DNA of 64,000 nucleotides from Ciona savignyi (GCA_000149265.1 CH003302.1:373270-437269), one strand, 5' to 3'; positions 32,677-44,249 are shown, counted from the first letter of the stretch. The notes: generated from the sequence alone by a model not told the origin. Program-made: numbers and translations.

Positions 32677-33168
32677 TTTTTTCATTTTATATGATTTTTG
32701 ACTTGCAATGAAACAATGTTAAATATTTTTGTGCATAAATAGATATTATCATCTGTGCTTTTTTAAATAAAATTCTAATATTTTTATCTTGGGTAAATAT
32801 ATAACATATTGTAGCAATGTGACACAAAGAAAAAAATGAATACATTTTTTTAAACTTTACTACTTTCGAATAACCTGCTGTTTTGTTAGCCACATTTTTA
32901 CAGAACCGCAAAAATGTTACAACATATTATGTATAATCCGTTTGCATATTCACTATCGGAGGCATTTTCCCAACCTAAACTTAACAAATTGAATGTTCGT
33001 AAAAATATATGTTTATATTGAAAATTTTGAAGTATGTTATGATTTGTTAATAAGATTTACACTTAAAATAAAGTGTAATTATATCAAATATCTCACAGTG
33101 ACGCTGTGAATCTTTACTTGAACTTAAAAAAACATTTTCAAATAGAGGGCAACGGCAACCTTCGATAG

Positions 33169-33255
33169 CTCAGTTGGTAGAGCGGTGGACTGTAGAAGTT
33201 GTGATGGTTATCCATAGGTCGCTGGTTCGAATCCGGCTCGAAGGATTTTTTCATT
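33169..33255 (+). tRNA. tRNA-Tyr (GTA), consensus copy
   Basis: Alpha spacer following another alpha copy, so the alternation is broken here. Confidence 0.94.
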
Positions 33256-33729
33256 TTATATGATTTTTGACTTTCAATAAAACAATGTTAAATATTTTTG
33301 TGCATAAATAGATATTATCATCTGTGCATTTTTAAATAAAATTCTAATATTTTTATCTTGGGTAAATATATAACATATTGTAGCAATGTGACACAAAGAA
33401 AAAAACGAATACATTTTTTTTAAACTTTACTACATTCGAATAACCTGTTCTATCGTTAGCCACGTTCTTGTAGAGCCGCAAAAAAACGAAACAGCGGATA
33501 ATGTATAATCAGCTTGAATATTCACTATCAAGAAATTTTTTTCCAAACTTAACTTAACAAATTGAATGTTCGTAAAAATGTATGTTTATATTGAAAATTT
33601 TGAAGTATTTTATGATTTGTTAATAAGATTTACACTTAAAATAAAGTGTAATTATATCAAATATCTCACAGTGACGCTGTGAATCATTACTTGAACTTAA
33701 AAACATTTTCAAATAGAGGGCAACGGCAA

Positions 33730-33816
33730 CCTTCGATAGCTCAGTTGGTAGAGCGGTGGACTGTAGAAGTTGTGATGGTTATCCATAGGTCGCTGGTTCG
33801 AATCCGGCTCGAAGGA
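33730..33816 (+). tRNA. tRNA-Tyr (GTA), consensus copy
   Basis: Third alpha copy in a row (32590, 33169, 33730). Confidence 0.94.
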
Positions 33817-34294
33817 TTTTTTCATTTTATATGATTTTTGACTTGCAATGAAACAATGTTAAATATTTTTGTGCATAAATAGATATTATCATTTGTCCAT
33901 TTTTATATTAAACTCTAATATTTTTATCTCGGGTCAATATATAACATATTGTAGCAATGTGACACCAAAAAAAAATTAATCCATTTTTTTAATCTTTACT
34001 ACTTTCGAATAACCTGCTCTTTCGTTAGCCACATTTTTACAGAACCGCAAAAATCTAACAACGTATTATCTATAATCTGTTTGCATATTCAATATCGGAG
34101 GATTTTTCCCAACCTAAACTTAACAAATCGAATGTTCCTAAAAATGTATATATATCTTAAAGATTTTGTAATATTTTATGATTTATTCATAAGATTTATG
34201 CTCAAAATAAAGTGTATTTGCATGTTATATATCACAGTGACGCTGCGAATCATAATTGAATTTGAAAAACATTATTAAAGACCGGGAAAAGCAT

Positions 34295-34381
34295 CCTTCG
34301 ATAGCTCAGTTGGTAGAGCGGTGGACTGTAGAAGTTGTGATGGTTATCCATAGGTCGCTGGTTCGAATCCGGCTCGAAGGA
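34295..34381 (+). tRNA. tRNA-Tyr (GTA), consensus copy
   Basis: Beta spacer. The spacer ORF 34081-34278 translates identically to 31801-31998, 2280 bp upstream. Confidence 0.94.
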
Positions 34382-34868
34382 TTTTTTCATTTTATATGAT
34401 TTTTGACTTTCAATAAAACAATGTTAAATACTTTTGTGTTTTAATACATATTGTCATCTTTGCATTTTTTGTATAAAATTGTAATATATTGAACATACGT
34501 AAAAATATAACATATTGTATAGCAATGTGACACAAAGAAAAAAAATTAACACATTTTTTTAAAACTTCACTACATTCGAATAACCTGTTCTATCGTTAGC
34601 CACGTTCTTGTAGAGCCGCAAAAAAACGTAACAGCGGATAATGTATAATCAGCTTGAATATTCACTATCAAGAATTTTTTTCCAAACTTAACTTAACAAA
34701 TTGAATGTTCGTAAAAATGTATGTTTATATTGAAAATTTTGAAGTATTTTATGATTTGTTAATAAGATTTACACTTAAAATAAAGTGTAATTATATCAAA
34801 TATCTCACAGTGACGCTGTGAATCTTTACTTGAACTTAAAAACATTTTCAAATAGAGGGCAACGGCAA

Positions 34869-34955
34869 CCTTCGATAGCTCAGTTGGTAGAGCGGTGGAC
34901 TGTAAAAGTTGTGATGGTTATCCATAGGTCGCTGGTTCGAATCCGGCTCGAAGGA
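34869..34955 (+). tRNA. tRNA-Tyr (GTA), A37 variant
   Basis: Alpha spacer. The loop CTGTAAA has A in place of G at position 37; anticodon unchanged. Confidence 0.88.
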
Positions 34956-35439
34956 TTTTTTTCATTTTATATGATTTTTGACTTGCAATGAAACAATGTT
35001 AAATATTTTTGTGCATAAATAGATATTATCATTTGTCCATTTTTATATTAAACTTTAATATTTTTATCTCGGGTCAATATATAACATATTGTAGCAATGT
35101 GACACCAAAAAAAAAATTAATCCATTTTTTTTAATCTTTACTACTTTCGAATAACCTGCTCTTTCGTTAGCCACATTTTCACAGAACCACAAAAATCTAA
35201 CAACGTATTATCTATAATCTGTTTGCATATTCACTATCGGAGATGGATTTTTCCCAACCTAAACTTTACAAATTGAATGTTCCTAAAAATGTATATATAT
35301 CTTAAAGATTTTGTAATATTTTATGATTTATTCATAAGATTTATGCTCAAAATAAAGTGTATTTGCATGGTATATATCACAGTGACGCTGCGAATCATAA
35401 TTGAATTTGAAAAACATTATTAAAGACCGGGAAAAGCAT

Positions 35440-35526
35440 CCTTCGATAGCTCAGTTGGTAGAGCGGTGGACTGTAGAAGTTGTGATGGTTATCCATAGGT
35501 CGCTGGTTCGAATCCGGCTCGAAGGA
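35440..35526 (+). tRNA. tRNA-Tyr (GTA), consensus copy
   Basis: Beta spacer; consensus body. Confidence 0.94.
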
Positions 35527-36014
35527 TTTTTTCATTTTATATGATTTTTGACTTTCAATAAAACAATGTTAAATATTTTTGTGTTTTAATACATATTGTC
35601 ATCTTTGCATTTTTTGTATAAAATTGTAATATATTGAACATACGTAAAAATATAACATATTGTATAGCAATGTGACACAAAGAAAAAAAATAACACATTT
35701 TTTTAAAACTTCACTACATTCGAATAACCTGTTCTATGGTTAGCCTCGTTCTTGTAGAGCCGCAAAAAAAACGTAACAGCGGATAATGTATAATCAGCTT
35801 GAATATTCACTATCAAGAATTTTTTTCCAAACTAAACTTAACAAATTGAATGTTAGTAAAAATGTATGTTTATATTGAAAATTTTGAAGTATTTTATGAT
35901 TTGTGAATAAGATTTACACTTAAAATAAGATGTAATTATATCAAATATCTTACAGTGACGCTGTAAATCTTTACTTGAACCTAAAAAACATTTTCAAATA
36001 GAGGGCAACGGCAA

Positions 36015-36101
36015 CCTTCGATAGCTCAGTTGGTAGACCGGTGGACTGTAGAAGTTCTGATGGTTATCCATAGGTCGCTGGTTCGAATCCGGCTGGAATA
36101 A
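36015..36101 (+). pseudogene. tRNA-Tyr pseudogene, broken acceptor
   Basis: GACC in the D stem, TTCTG intron, and a TGGAATAA 3' end that cannot pair. Anticodon GTA retained. Confidence 0.75.
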
Positions 36102-36587
36102 TTTTTTCGTTTTATATGATTTTTGACTTGCAATAAAACAATGTTAAATATTTTTGTGTTTTAATACATATTGTCATCTTTGCATTTTTTGTATAAAATT
36201 GTAATATATTGAACATGCGCAAAAATATAACATATTGTATAGCAATGTGACACAAAGAAAAAAATTAACACATTTTTTTAAATCTTTACTACATTCGAAT
36301 AACCTGTTCTATCGTTAGCCACGTTCTTGTAGAGCCGCAAAAAAACGAAACAGCGGATAATGTATAATCAGCTTGAATATTCACTATCAAGAAATTTTTT
36401 CCAAACTTAACTTAACAAATTGAATGTTCGTAAAAATGTATGTTTATATTGAAAATTTTGAAGTATTTTATGATTTGTTAATAAGATTTACACTTAAAAT
36501 AAAGTGTAATTATATCAAATATCTCACAGTGACGCTGTGAATCTTTACTTGAACTTAAAAACATTTTCAAATAGAGGGCAACGGCAA

Positions 36588-36674
36588 CCTTCGATAGCTC
36601 AGTTGGTAGAGCGGTGGACTGTTGAAGTTGTGATGGTTATCCATAGGTCGCTGTTTCGAATCCGGCTCGAAGGA
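36588..36674 (+). tRNA. tRNA-Tyr-like with GTT anticodon
   Basis: The loop CTGTTGA changes the anticodon from GTA to GTT (reads Asn codons). The T stem is GCTGT. The acceptor is intact. Alpha spacer. Confidence 0.78.
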
Positions 36675-37158
36675 TATTTTCATTTTATATGATTTTTGAC
36701 TTGCAATGAAACAATGTTAAATATTTTTGTGCATAAATAGATGTTATCATTTGTCCATTTTTATATTAATACTCTAATATTTTTATCTCGGGTCAATATA
36801 TAACATATTGTAGCAATGTGACACCAAAAAAAAAATTAATCCATTTTTTTTAATCTTTACTACTTTCGAATAACCTGCTCTTACGTTAGCCACATTTTTA
36901 CAGAACCGCAAAAATCTAACTACGTATTATCTATAATCTGTTTGCATATTCACACTAATCGGAGGATTTTTCCCAACCTAAACTTAACAAATTGAATGTT
37001 CCTAAAAATGCATGTATATCTTAAAGATTTTGTAATATTTTATGATTTATTCATAAGATTTATGCTCAAAATAAAGTGTATTTGCATGTTATATATCACA
37101 GTGACGCTGCGAATCATAATTGAATTTGAAAAACATTATTAAAGACCGGGAAAAGCAT

Positions 37159-37245
37159 CCTTCGATAGCTCAGTTGGTAGAGCGGTGGACTGTAGAAGTT
37201 GTGATGGTTATCCATAGGTCGCTGGTTCGAATCCGGCTCGAAGGA
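37159..37245 (+). tRNA. tRNA-Tyr (GTA), consensus copy
   Basis: Beta spacer; consensus body. Confidence 0.94.
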
Positions 37246-37731
37246 TTTTTTCATTTTATATGATTTTTGACTTTCAATAAAACAATGTTAAATATTTTTG
37301 TGTTTTAATACATATTGTCATCTTTGCATTTTTTGTATAAAAGTGTAATATATTGAACATACGTAAAAATATAACATATTGTATAGCAATGTGACACAAA
37401 GAAAAAAAATTAACACATTTTTTTAAAACTTCACTACATTCGAATAACCTGTTCTATCGTTAGCCACGTTCTTGTAGAGCCGCAAAAAACGTAACAGCGG
37501 ATAATGTATAATCAGCTTGAATATTCACTATCAAGAAATTTTTTTCAAACTAAACTTAACAAATTGAATGTTCGTAAAAATGTATGTTTATATTGAAAAT
37601 TTTGAAGTATGTTATGATTTGTGAGTGTGATTTACACTTAAAATAAAGTGTAATTAAATCAAATATCTCACAGTGACGCTGTGAATCTTTACTTGAACTT
37701 AAAAACATTTTCAAATAGAGGTCAACGGCAA

Positions 37732-37818
37732 CCTTCGATAGCTCAGTTGGTAGAGCGGTGGACTGTAGAAGTTGTGATGGTTATCCATAGGTCGCTGGTT
37801 CGAATCCGGCTCGAAGGA
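37732..37818 (+). tRNA. tRNA-Tyr (GTA), consensus copy
   Basis: Alpha spacer (gaggtcaacgg subtype). Confidence 0.94.
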
Positions 37819-38182
37819 TTTTTTCATTTTATATGATTTTTGACTTGCAATGAAACAATGTTAAATATTTTTGTGCATAAATAGATATTATCATCTGTGC
37901 ATTTTTAAATAAAATTCTAATATTTTTATCTTGGGTAAATATATAACATATTGTAGCAATGTAACACAAAGAAAAAAATGAATACATTTTTTTAAACTTT
38001 ACTACTTTCGAATAACCTGCTCTTTTGTTAGCCACATTTTTACAGAACCGCAAAAATGTAACAACGTATTATGTATAATCCGTTTGCATATTCACTATCG
38101 GAGGCATTTTCCCAACCTAAACTTAACAAATTGAATGTTCCTAAAAATGTATATATATCTTAAAGATTTCGTAACACGGCAA

Positions 38183-38269
38183 CCTTCGATAGCTCAGTTG
38201 GTAGAGCGGTGGACTGTAGAAGTTGTGATGGTTATCCATAGGTCGCTGATTCGAATCCGGCTCGAAGGA
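38183..38269 (+). tRNA. tRNA-Tyr (GTA), variant
   Basis: Gamma spacer (gtaacacggcaa). GCTGA in the T stem. Confidence 0.85.
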
Positions 38270-38688
38270 TTTTTTCCTTTTATATGATTTTTGACTTTCA
38301 ATAAAACAATGTTAAATATTTTTGTGTTTTAATACATATTGTCATGTTTGCATTTTTTGTATAAAATTGTAATATATTGAACATACGTAAAAATATAACA
38401 TATTGTATAGCAATGTGACACAAAGAAAAAAAATTAACACATTTTTTTAAAACTTCACTACATTCGAATAACCTTTTCTATGGTTAGCCACGTTCTTGTA
38501 GAGCCGCAAAAAAACGTAACAGCGGATAATGTATAATCAGCTTGAATATTCACTATCAAGAAATTTTTTCCAAACTAAACTTAACAAAGTGAATGTTCGT
38601 AAGATGTAATTATATCAAATATCTCACAGTGACGCTGTAAATCTTTACTTGAACTTAAAAAACATTTTCAAATAGAGGGCAACGGCAA

Positions 38689-38755
38689 CCTTCGATAGCT
38701 CAGTTGGTAGAGCGGTGGACTGTAGAAGTTCTGATGGTTATCCATAGGTCGCTGG
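38689..38755 (+). pseudogene. tRNA-Tyr split by LTR element (5' part)
   Basis: The first 67 bases of a TTCTG-intron tRNA, ending CTGG directly before the LTR at 38756. The rest resumes at 44754. Confidence 0.92.
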
Positions 38756-39252
38756 TGTTACAGATTTCCTATGGTTTCGCAGGACGCTGTCTTAACGGCC
38801 TACCGTGAGACCAATTACAAGGGCTTGCAACGTGTTTGCTTTATAAAAACACTCATAGTTAAGATACAAATATAACACTAATAAAAACGATCAGCTACAA
38901 GTCTGCACGGTTTAAAAGCCAAGAGACAACTCATTTTTAGAAATATAAATTTGAAGACATCACGTTAATTTAGCACAGCACCGAACGTTGATTATTTGAA
39001 TACCCCGAGAGATAAAAACGTGCGTGTAAAAATAAGCAAGCAAGATAAAAATGATTAAATGATTAAAAGGTGCAAAGGGTGTAAAGTACGTGTAAAATAA
39101 AAGGGGACAAACAAAAGGCGTAAAGCAGTGTATTAAAATTGTATAAAATGGTGTTGTTAAAATTGTATAAAAGGTGTACAAAAATGTGTAAAAGACATAT
39201 TTAAGAGTGTATAAAATCATAACAAAACAAACGAGCCCCCGTGTGCGTTACA
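38756..39252 (-). repeat. 3' LTR (497 bp)
   Basis: TGTTACAG...GCGTTACA. It lacks 7 bp (near 38895) relative to the other two LTRs. Contains degenerate short repeats of the GTGTAAAA type between about 39060 and 39220. Confidence 0.95.
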
Positions 39253-39263
39253 CTCCCCCGACC
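39253..39263 (-). other. Polypurine tract
   Basis: Minus strand GGTCGGGGGAG directly upstream of the 3' LTR, the expected plus-strand primer site for reverse transcription. Confidence 0.8.
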
Positions 39264-39346
39264 AAATTCTGACCCACTCCTGTGGGTATTCCGCGTGTCA
39301 GTTTTGAGTACTCTCGAGGGGGGTAACGGGGCTCAGTGCTCTCTCC

Positions 39347-39916
39347 TCATCGGGGTAATAAGTCGGGCGTCTCGTCCTGCTCCGAAGACGTCCTCTGTAT
39401 GTATTTCCTACCGCCACATCGGGGTTTAACAGATTCGCCCCATCTATTTCTAATGGGTTCGCTTGTGGCGGTTCTTCCATCGTCATCATCGGTGCTGTGC
39501 TTGCTGGTACGATCCGTACTGGTGAATATCTTTGTGTCACCACGGGTGTAATGTGGTCGTCCTCTGATGGGGTGTTGTTCTGTTTCTTCGTTGGAACCTA
39601 TGTTGATATCCCTCCAAAGTTTTAGACGATTATAATGGACCAGTTGGGCGTTACCAGACTTGTCGTGAATGATATAATTTAAGTCTCCCTGTTTTTCCAC
39701 CACGGTGTAGGGGCCCTTGTACGGTAGGTTAAACTTCCTACACTTTCCCTCTTTAATTACTGGATTTGTTAATACCACGGTATCACCGACCTCAATTGGC
39801 GGACCAAATTGTTTTGTGTTATAAGTTTTCTCCATTCTAGCTCGTTGTTCACGGAGAGTTTCTCTGACAACCTCTTCTGCCAACAAGAGTCGATTGCGCA
39901 AGCCTTCCAACTGCAC
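39347..39916 (-). pseudogene. pol: pol C-terminal part, frameshifted (integrase C-terminus)
   Basis: Continues the integrase homology in another frame after a 1-bp insertion near 39925. Contains GPYTVVEK, the GPY/F-type integrase C-terminal domain. A second 1-bp difference from the gap copy near 39586 changes the frame of the tail, which ends at 39347 instead of at the equivalent of 23914 (39298). Confidence 0.8.
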
Positions 39917-42900
39917 CCAATGGGTATGTGTTTTCTTTCACTGTTGGATCCTTGGTCAATAAATCTGCTGGTAGTCGGAGCTGGCGACCCGTTAAAAGGT
40001 AGTGTGGGGAGATACCGGTACTTTCATGGCGACTGGCATTGTAAGATGCAATTACCGCGGGTAGGGCTTCATCCCACCTTCTTTCGTCACGTTGAACGTA
40101 GTTCCTTAACATCGACATAATTGTTCTGTTGTTCAGTTCAACTCCGCCGTTCCCGGCTGGATGATAAGCTGTTGTGCGGGATTTCTTGCTCCCCATTAGC
40201 CGGAGCAATTCTTCGAAAAGTTTGCTTTCGAAATTTCCACCACGGTCCGAGTGTATCACGTCTGGCACGCCATGCACAGTATACCAACGGTGAAAGAGTA
40301 AACTCGCAGTTTCAGCTGCTGATTGGTTTCGCATTGACCAAGCTCTCACGTATTTGGTAAAGATGTCACAGGCCACCAATATGTATTGATGACCATTTCG
40401 TGTTAGGGGTAGAGGTCCCAAAACGTCGATTTCGATTCTTTGCATTGGTTTCATTTCGTTGGATGGTTTCAGTGGTGCCCGAATAGTGGTCGTTGGTTTC
40501 TTGTTAAGAATGCATTGATAACATTTCCTGCAGAAGTCTTCGACGGACTTTCTCCAATTGGGCCAATAAAATCGTTCTGCCACTTTAGAGGTAGTTTTCT
40601 GCACACCTAAATGAGCCCCCCCATGTTGTTGGTCGTGTAGTGAGGCTATAGTTTCGTGTACCAAAGCTTCTGGTACCAGCACTCGTTCCACTTCTACTCC
40701 AGGTTGAGTTAGTGTATCTGTTTTTATATAAATGATTTCTTGGTGCAGCCGTAGCTTGGGGAATAAACTCCAGTAATGTCGGGTTTGAGGCGTAGATGAT
40801 TTCACTTTTCGGTAAGCTGGTCTTACTCCGCGTTGAAGCCACTCAAAGACTGGTTCTATATCGGGATCGTTTTGCTGCGCCTGGCGCATGTCCTCCGCCG
40901 TGTGTCCTATGCTTTGTTGCAAGTGCAAGCTGTTGATTGCAGCATTTTCCTCATGTCCCTCTTCTTCTCGATTCACTTTGTATGGGAACGGATCTTCCCC
41001 GTCGTAAATTCGACTCAGCGCATCCGCGTTTGCGTGATTCTTGCCTGGTCGGTGAAGCAGCTCAAAGTTGTATTCCGAGAGGTATTCCACCCATCTCGCA
41101 CACTGTCCGTACATCTCTCTCGACTTCCAGAGCCACCGAAGCGACGCGTGATCGGTCCGCAGGACAAATTTCGAACCAAGCAAGTAGCAACAGAATAATT
41201 TCGTTGCGTGTATTACAGCCAAAAGCTCCTTTCGGGTCGTAGAGTAGTGTCTTTCAGCTTTGCTAAGAGTTCTACTGCCATATGCTACGACGTGTTCTCT
41301 TCCATCGAGAATCTGTCCGAGGACGCAGCCCACCGCAGAGTCTGAAGCATCAGTATCTAAAATGAATGGTTTCTTAAAATCTGGGTATTGCAAAACTGGT
41401 GATGTGGTCAATCGTCGTTTCAGTGTTGTGAATGATGCCTGGCATTCGTCGTTCCAAGTGAACCTTTTGTTTTTCTCGGTTAACTTGTAAAGAGGCGCCG
41501 CCACGGCCGCATAATCTTTAACGAATTTCCGGTAGTAAGAAGTGAGTCCAACGAATTGCCTCACTTGCTTCACTGACTGTGGAACGGGCCACTCAGCTAC
41601 CGATTGAACTTTCTTAGGATCGCATGAGATGCCTTTACTGGACACAATGTGCCCCAAAAAGTTTACTTGTTGCTGAAACAGAGAACACTTTGTTGGCTTT
41701 AGTGTTAGTCCTGCGCCAACAATCCGTGCAAGTACGTCACCAAGTCTATCTAGGTGCTCTTCGAAGGTTCGAGCATAGACGATTATGTCATCAAGGTACG
41801 CCAAAACACCTCTCCATTCCACTCCATTTAGGACGATTCGCATCAACCGTTGGAAACTGCCTGCTGCATTGCAGAGCCCCATAGGCATTACGTTAAACTC
41901 AAATAGCCCCATGTGACTAGCGAAGGCAGTTTTTTCGCGAGACTCAGGTGACATCGGTATCTGCCAATAACCAGATTTTAAATCCAACGTTGAAAAGTAC
42001 GCGGAACCCGTCATCTCGTCCAAGCTTTCGTCAATCCTGGGTATTGGATAACTATCTCTTTTAGTGACCTCGTTTACCTGGCAATAATCGACACAGAACC
42101 GAGTCTCACCGGATTTCTTTTTAACGAGGACGATTGAGCTTGACCATGGCGACGTGGAGGGTCGGATAAGCTTCTGATCCAGCATTTCCTGGACGATATC
42201 CTCGACCTTCTTCTTTGCGTGGTGACCCATCCGCCTAGGTGCTTGTCGTACAGGCTTTACATTTCCTGTATCGATGTGGTGTTCAACTATGTCCGTGCGA
42301 CCGAGGTCGTATCTGCTGGTGGAGAAGGCGGCTGAATAATGTTTAATAGTTGACAATGCGCGCATTTTCTGTTCGTGGGTTAATGCGGAGTTGATATTAA
42401 TACCTTCGGTAATGGCCTGCCAGTGTTCGTCCGTGTCCCTCCGGTAATTTACTTCCTTGCTTTGCACGGATAAAATTTCCTTCGGTGAGGTCACGTCGGC
42501 GTACCGCTTGCAGCATGTGCATTTATCTACGGTTTTTGAGTTGCCAAGTAGGACACATGTTTCGGGGATGTTGCATTCTGCATTTCCTTGTCCCGATACA
42601 GGAGTCAAGGACGCAATGCGCACGCCACTGCACAACTGAATATCCTCGTCGGAAAGGTTTGCAATTCTTACCTTAACACGATTACCCTCGCAATTGGTGA
42701 TGCAGTTCGCAGTCAGTAAACCGTACTTTTCTGTGAAACCTTCTAGCCGTTCTAAAAACACCGTCATATCAGGAACAGATTCGTTGTGATATTCGTGCCA
42801 AATTTTCCCAGTCACACATACCTCCATGTTTGCTGGAACATTGTAGTCGTTAATCAAAGAGACCTCAGTTCTTCGGGGTACGAATATCTTTGACAACATT

Positions 42901-43379
42901 GGTATGCGAGAGTCTCCGATGGCCAACATGTTTGAACTAAAACATATTTTGCATTTGTGTTTTTGCAAAAAGTCGAGGCCTAAAATGAAATCATGAGTTA
43001 CGTCCTCTACGATGTAGACGTTCATGGTTGTGGACACGGATCCTACGGTTATCTTCAACTCGGTCGTACCGGCCACATTTAGACGGTTGCCGTTGGCTCC
43101 AACCATACGATAACTATCCGGTAGGATGTTAATTTGTCTAGTGCCTTTACTGCATTTGTCGAAGCAACTCTTTTTTATCAACGTGATATCGGCCCCAGTA
43201 TCCACCAGCGCACACATTACTGTTTCACCAACCATAATTGTCGCAAATCGATTCGGTTCGTTCGAAGGTTTTTGTCGGCTACTATGTAAGGTTTTAGGCA
43301 TATCAATTTTATGCTCCCGTCTATTTAAAATCTTCCTACGAAGAACGGGTGGATTAGTTACCACAGCCTGACCATCCAT
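39849..43379 (-). CDS. pol: pol polyprotein: protease, RT, RNase H, integrase
   Basis: A 1176-codon frame. Protease motif VDTGAD is near residues 59-64. Reverse transcriptase has catalytic Asp in STLDLKSGYW (466) and YLDD (528-531). RNase H has LDTDASD (675-681), E718, D743 and D786. The integrase zinc module is H919/H923 with C953/C956; its catalytic triad D985, D1045, E1081 has 35 residues between the last two (DD35E). The listed start is the Met at 43379, but the frame stays open upstream through the CCHC knuckle, so translation probably arrives by frameshifting rather than starting there. After residue 1150 a 1-bp insertion replaces the integrase C-terminus with about 26 unrelated residues. 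Confidence 0.93.
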   Translation of the reverse strand: MDGQAVVTNPPVLRRKILNRREHKIDMPKTLHSSRQKPSNEPNRFATIMVGETVMCALVDTGADITLIKKSCFDKCSKGTRQINILPDSYRMVGANGNRLNVAGTTELKITVGSVSTTMNVYIVEDVTHDFILGLDFLQKHKCKICFSSNMLAIGDSRIPMLSKIFVPRRTEVSLINDYNVPANMEVCVTGKIWHEYHNESVPDMTVFLERLEGFTEKYGLLTANCITNCEGNRVKVRIANLSDEDIQLCSGVRIASLTPVSGQGNAECNIPETCVLLGNSKTVDKCTCCKRYADVTSPKEILSVQSKEVNYRRDTDEHWQAITEGININSALTHEQKMRALSTIKHYSAAFSTSRYDLGRTDIVEHHIDTGNVKPVRQAPRRMGHHAKKKVEDIVQEMLDQKLIRPSTSPWSSSIVLVKKKSGETRFCVDYCQVNEVTKRDSYPIPRIDESLDEMTGSAYFSTLDLKSGYWQIPMSPESREKTAFASHMGLFEFNVMPMGLCNAAGSFQRLMRIVLNGVEWRGVLAYLDDIIVYARTFEEHLDRLGDVLARIVGAGLTLKPTKCSLFQQQVNFLGHIVSSKGISCDPKKVQSVAEWPVPQSVKQVRQFVGLTSYYRKFVKDYAAVAAPLYKLTEKNKRFTWNDECQASFTTLKRRLTTSPVLQYPDFKKPFILDTDASDSAVGCVLGQILDGREHVVAYGSRTLSKAERHYSTTRKELLAVIHATKLFCCYLLGSKFVLRTDHASLRWLWKSREMYGQCARWVEYLSEYNFELLHRPGKNHANADALSRIYDGEDPFPYKVNREEEGHEENAAINSLHLQQSIGHTAEDMRQAQQNDPDIEPVFEWLQRGVRPAYRKVKSSTPQTRHYWSLFPKLRLHQEIIYIKTDTLTQPGVEVERVLVPEALVHETIASLHDQQHGGAHLGVQKTTSKVAERFYWPNWRKSVEDFCRKCYQCILNKKPTTTIRAPLKPSNEMKPMQRIEIDVLGPLPLTRNGHQYILVACDIFTKYVRAWSMRNQSAAETASLLFHRWYTVHGVPDVIHSDRGGNFESKLFEELLRLMGSKKSRTTAYHPAGNGGVELNNRTIMSMLRNYVQRDERRWDEALPAVIASYNASRHESTGISPHYLLTGRQLRLPADLLTKDPTVKENTYPLGAVGRLAQSTLVGRRGCQRNSP

Positions 43380-43394
43380 AATGTTTGTTCGCCT

Positions 43395-43436
43395 ACATTG
43401 GGAACGTATATGGCCAAAGGTGCCGCAGGCGAAACA
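43395..43436 (-). other. gag: Nucleocapsid CCHC zinc knuckle
   Basis: CFACGTFGHIRSQC fits C-x2-C-x4-H-x4-C. It is in the pol frame (19 codons upstream of the pol Met), not in the capsid frame, whose stop lies at 43438-43440. Confidence 0.9.
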
Positions 43437-43437
43437 C

Positions 43438-44168
43438 TTACGATTTCTTCCGCTTGCTCGGAATGGGGGTCGAACTTGTCTGATTTTCAGATGGCCTTTC
43501 CTGTCGGATCATCTGTTTCTTCATGTTATCCATTTCGATACACATGTTTTCTAATTTGTCCATGATGTTTCTAAGCCGTTCGTCATCACGATGAGACGCA
43601 TTGGCTATTTCCAGCGGCATTACTTGGTCGGGTGGGGCTTGTTCTCCTTCTCTGAGTATCACTTCAGAGGCGGCCCAAAACTGTCGCCGGTAATTTATAC
43701 TCGCGGGTATGGTTCGGGCAAGCTGCCTGTCTTGAAGGCCATTGACTAATACGAGGTACATTACCTCGTCTTTAGCTTCATTCGGCTCGGGGTACGCTAA
43801 ATCACCCATTGATTTCACCGCATATATGAAATCTTTAGTTCTCTCATCCATACCCTGTCGTCTGGAAAACAGGTTATTGCGGTGTTTTTCTAATTGCACG
43901 GTTCCATTTTTACATTGTCTGGCTCGTTGAAATATGGTTGATAGTGATAATTCAAAGATAGAATTATCGTTTTCTTTGAAAATATGGTTGATAGTGATAA
44001 TTCAAAGATAGAATTATCGATAAACATGTGTCGCCGGACACCTTCGTTGGCGTTTATGCCATTGCAGTACGAAGAAAATATGTCAATAAAATCGCCAATA
44101 TTTTGTCCAGGCGTATAAACGGGCGGCGACATTAAAAAATTAAAAGCCATTTTAAAGCACTTATTCAA
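43438..44168 (-). pseudogene. gag: gag (capsid region), broken by 50-bp duplication
   Basis: The N-terminal piece starts at Met 44168 (SPPVYTPGQNIGDFIDIF). The C-terminal piece (43438-43899) has LEKHRNNLFSRRQGMDERTK and a coiled-coil-like MDKLENMCIEMDNMKKQ. A tandem 50-bp duplication (43931-43980, repeated from 43981) separates them. Fifty is not a multiple of three, and ignoring it puts both pieces in one frame. Capsid identity is inferred from position and general gag-like composition. Confidence 0.8.
43931..44019. repeat. 50-bp-period tandem duplication inside gag
   Basis: aatatggttgatagtgataa and the following bases through gaattatcg occur at 43931 and again at 43981, 39 bp identical. 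Confidence 0.95.
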
Positions 44169-44228
44169 ATAGAATCGGGGGAGTTCTCTCTCTGCTGCAA
44201 GCCCTAGTATAGATGTTGCGGTAACAGC

Positions 44229-44246
44229 GTCCTGGCAGGATCGCCA
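44229..44246 (-). other. Primer binding site
   Basis: Minus strand TGGCGATCCTGCCAGGAC, three bases inside the 5' LTR. It begins with TGG, complementary to tRNA CCA. The implied tRNA 3' end (TCCTGGCAGGATCGCCA) is close to animal tRNA-Arg(ACG) 3' ends as I remember them. The primer identity is inferred. Confidence 0.75.
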
Positions 44247-44249
44247 ATT

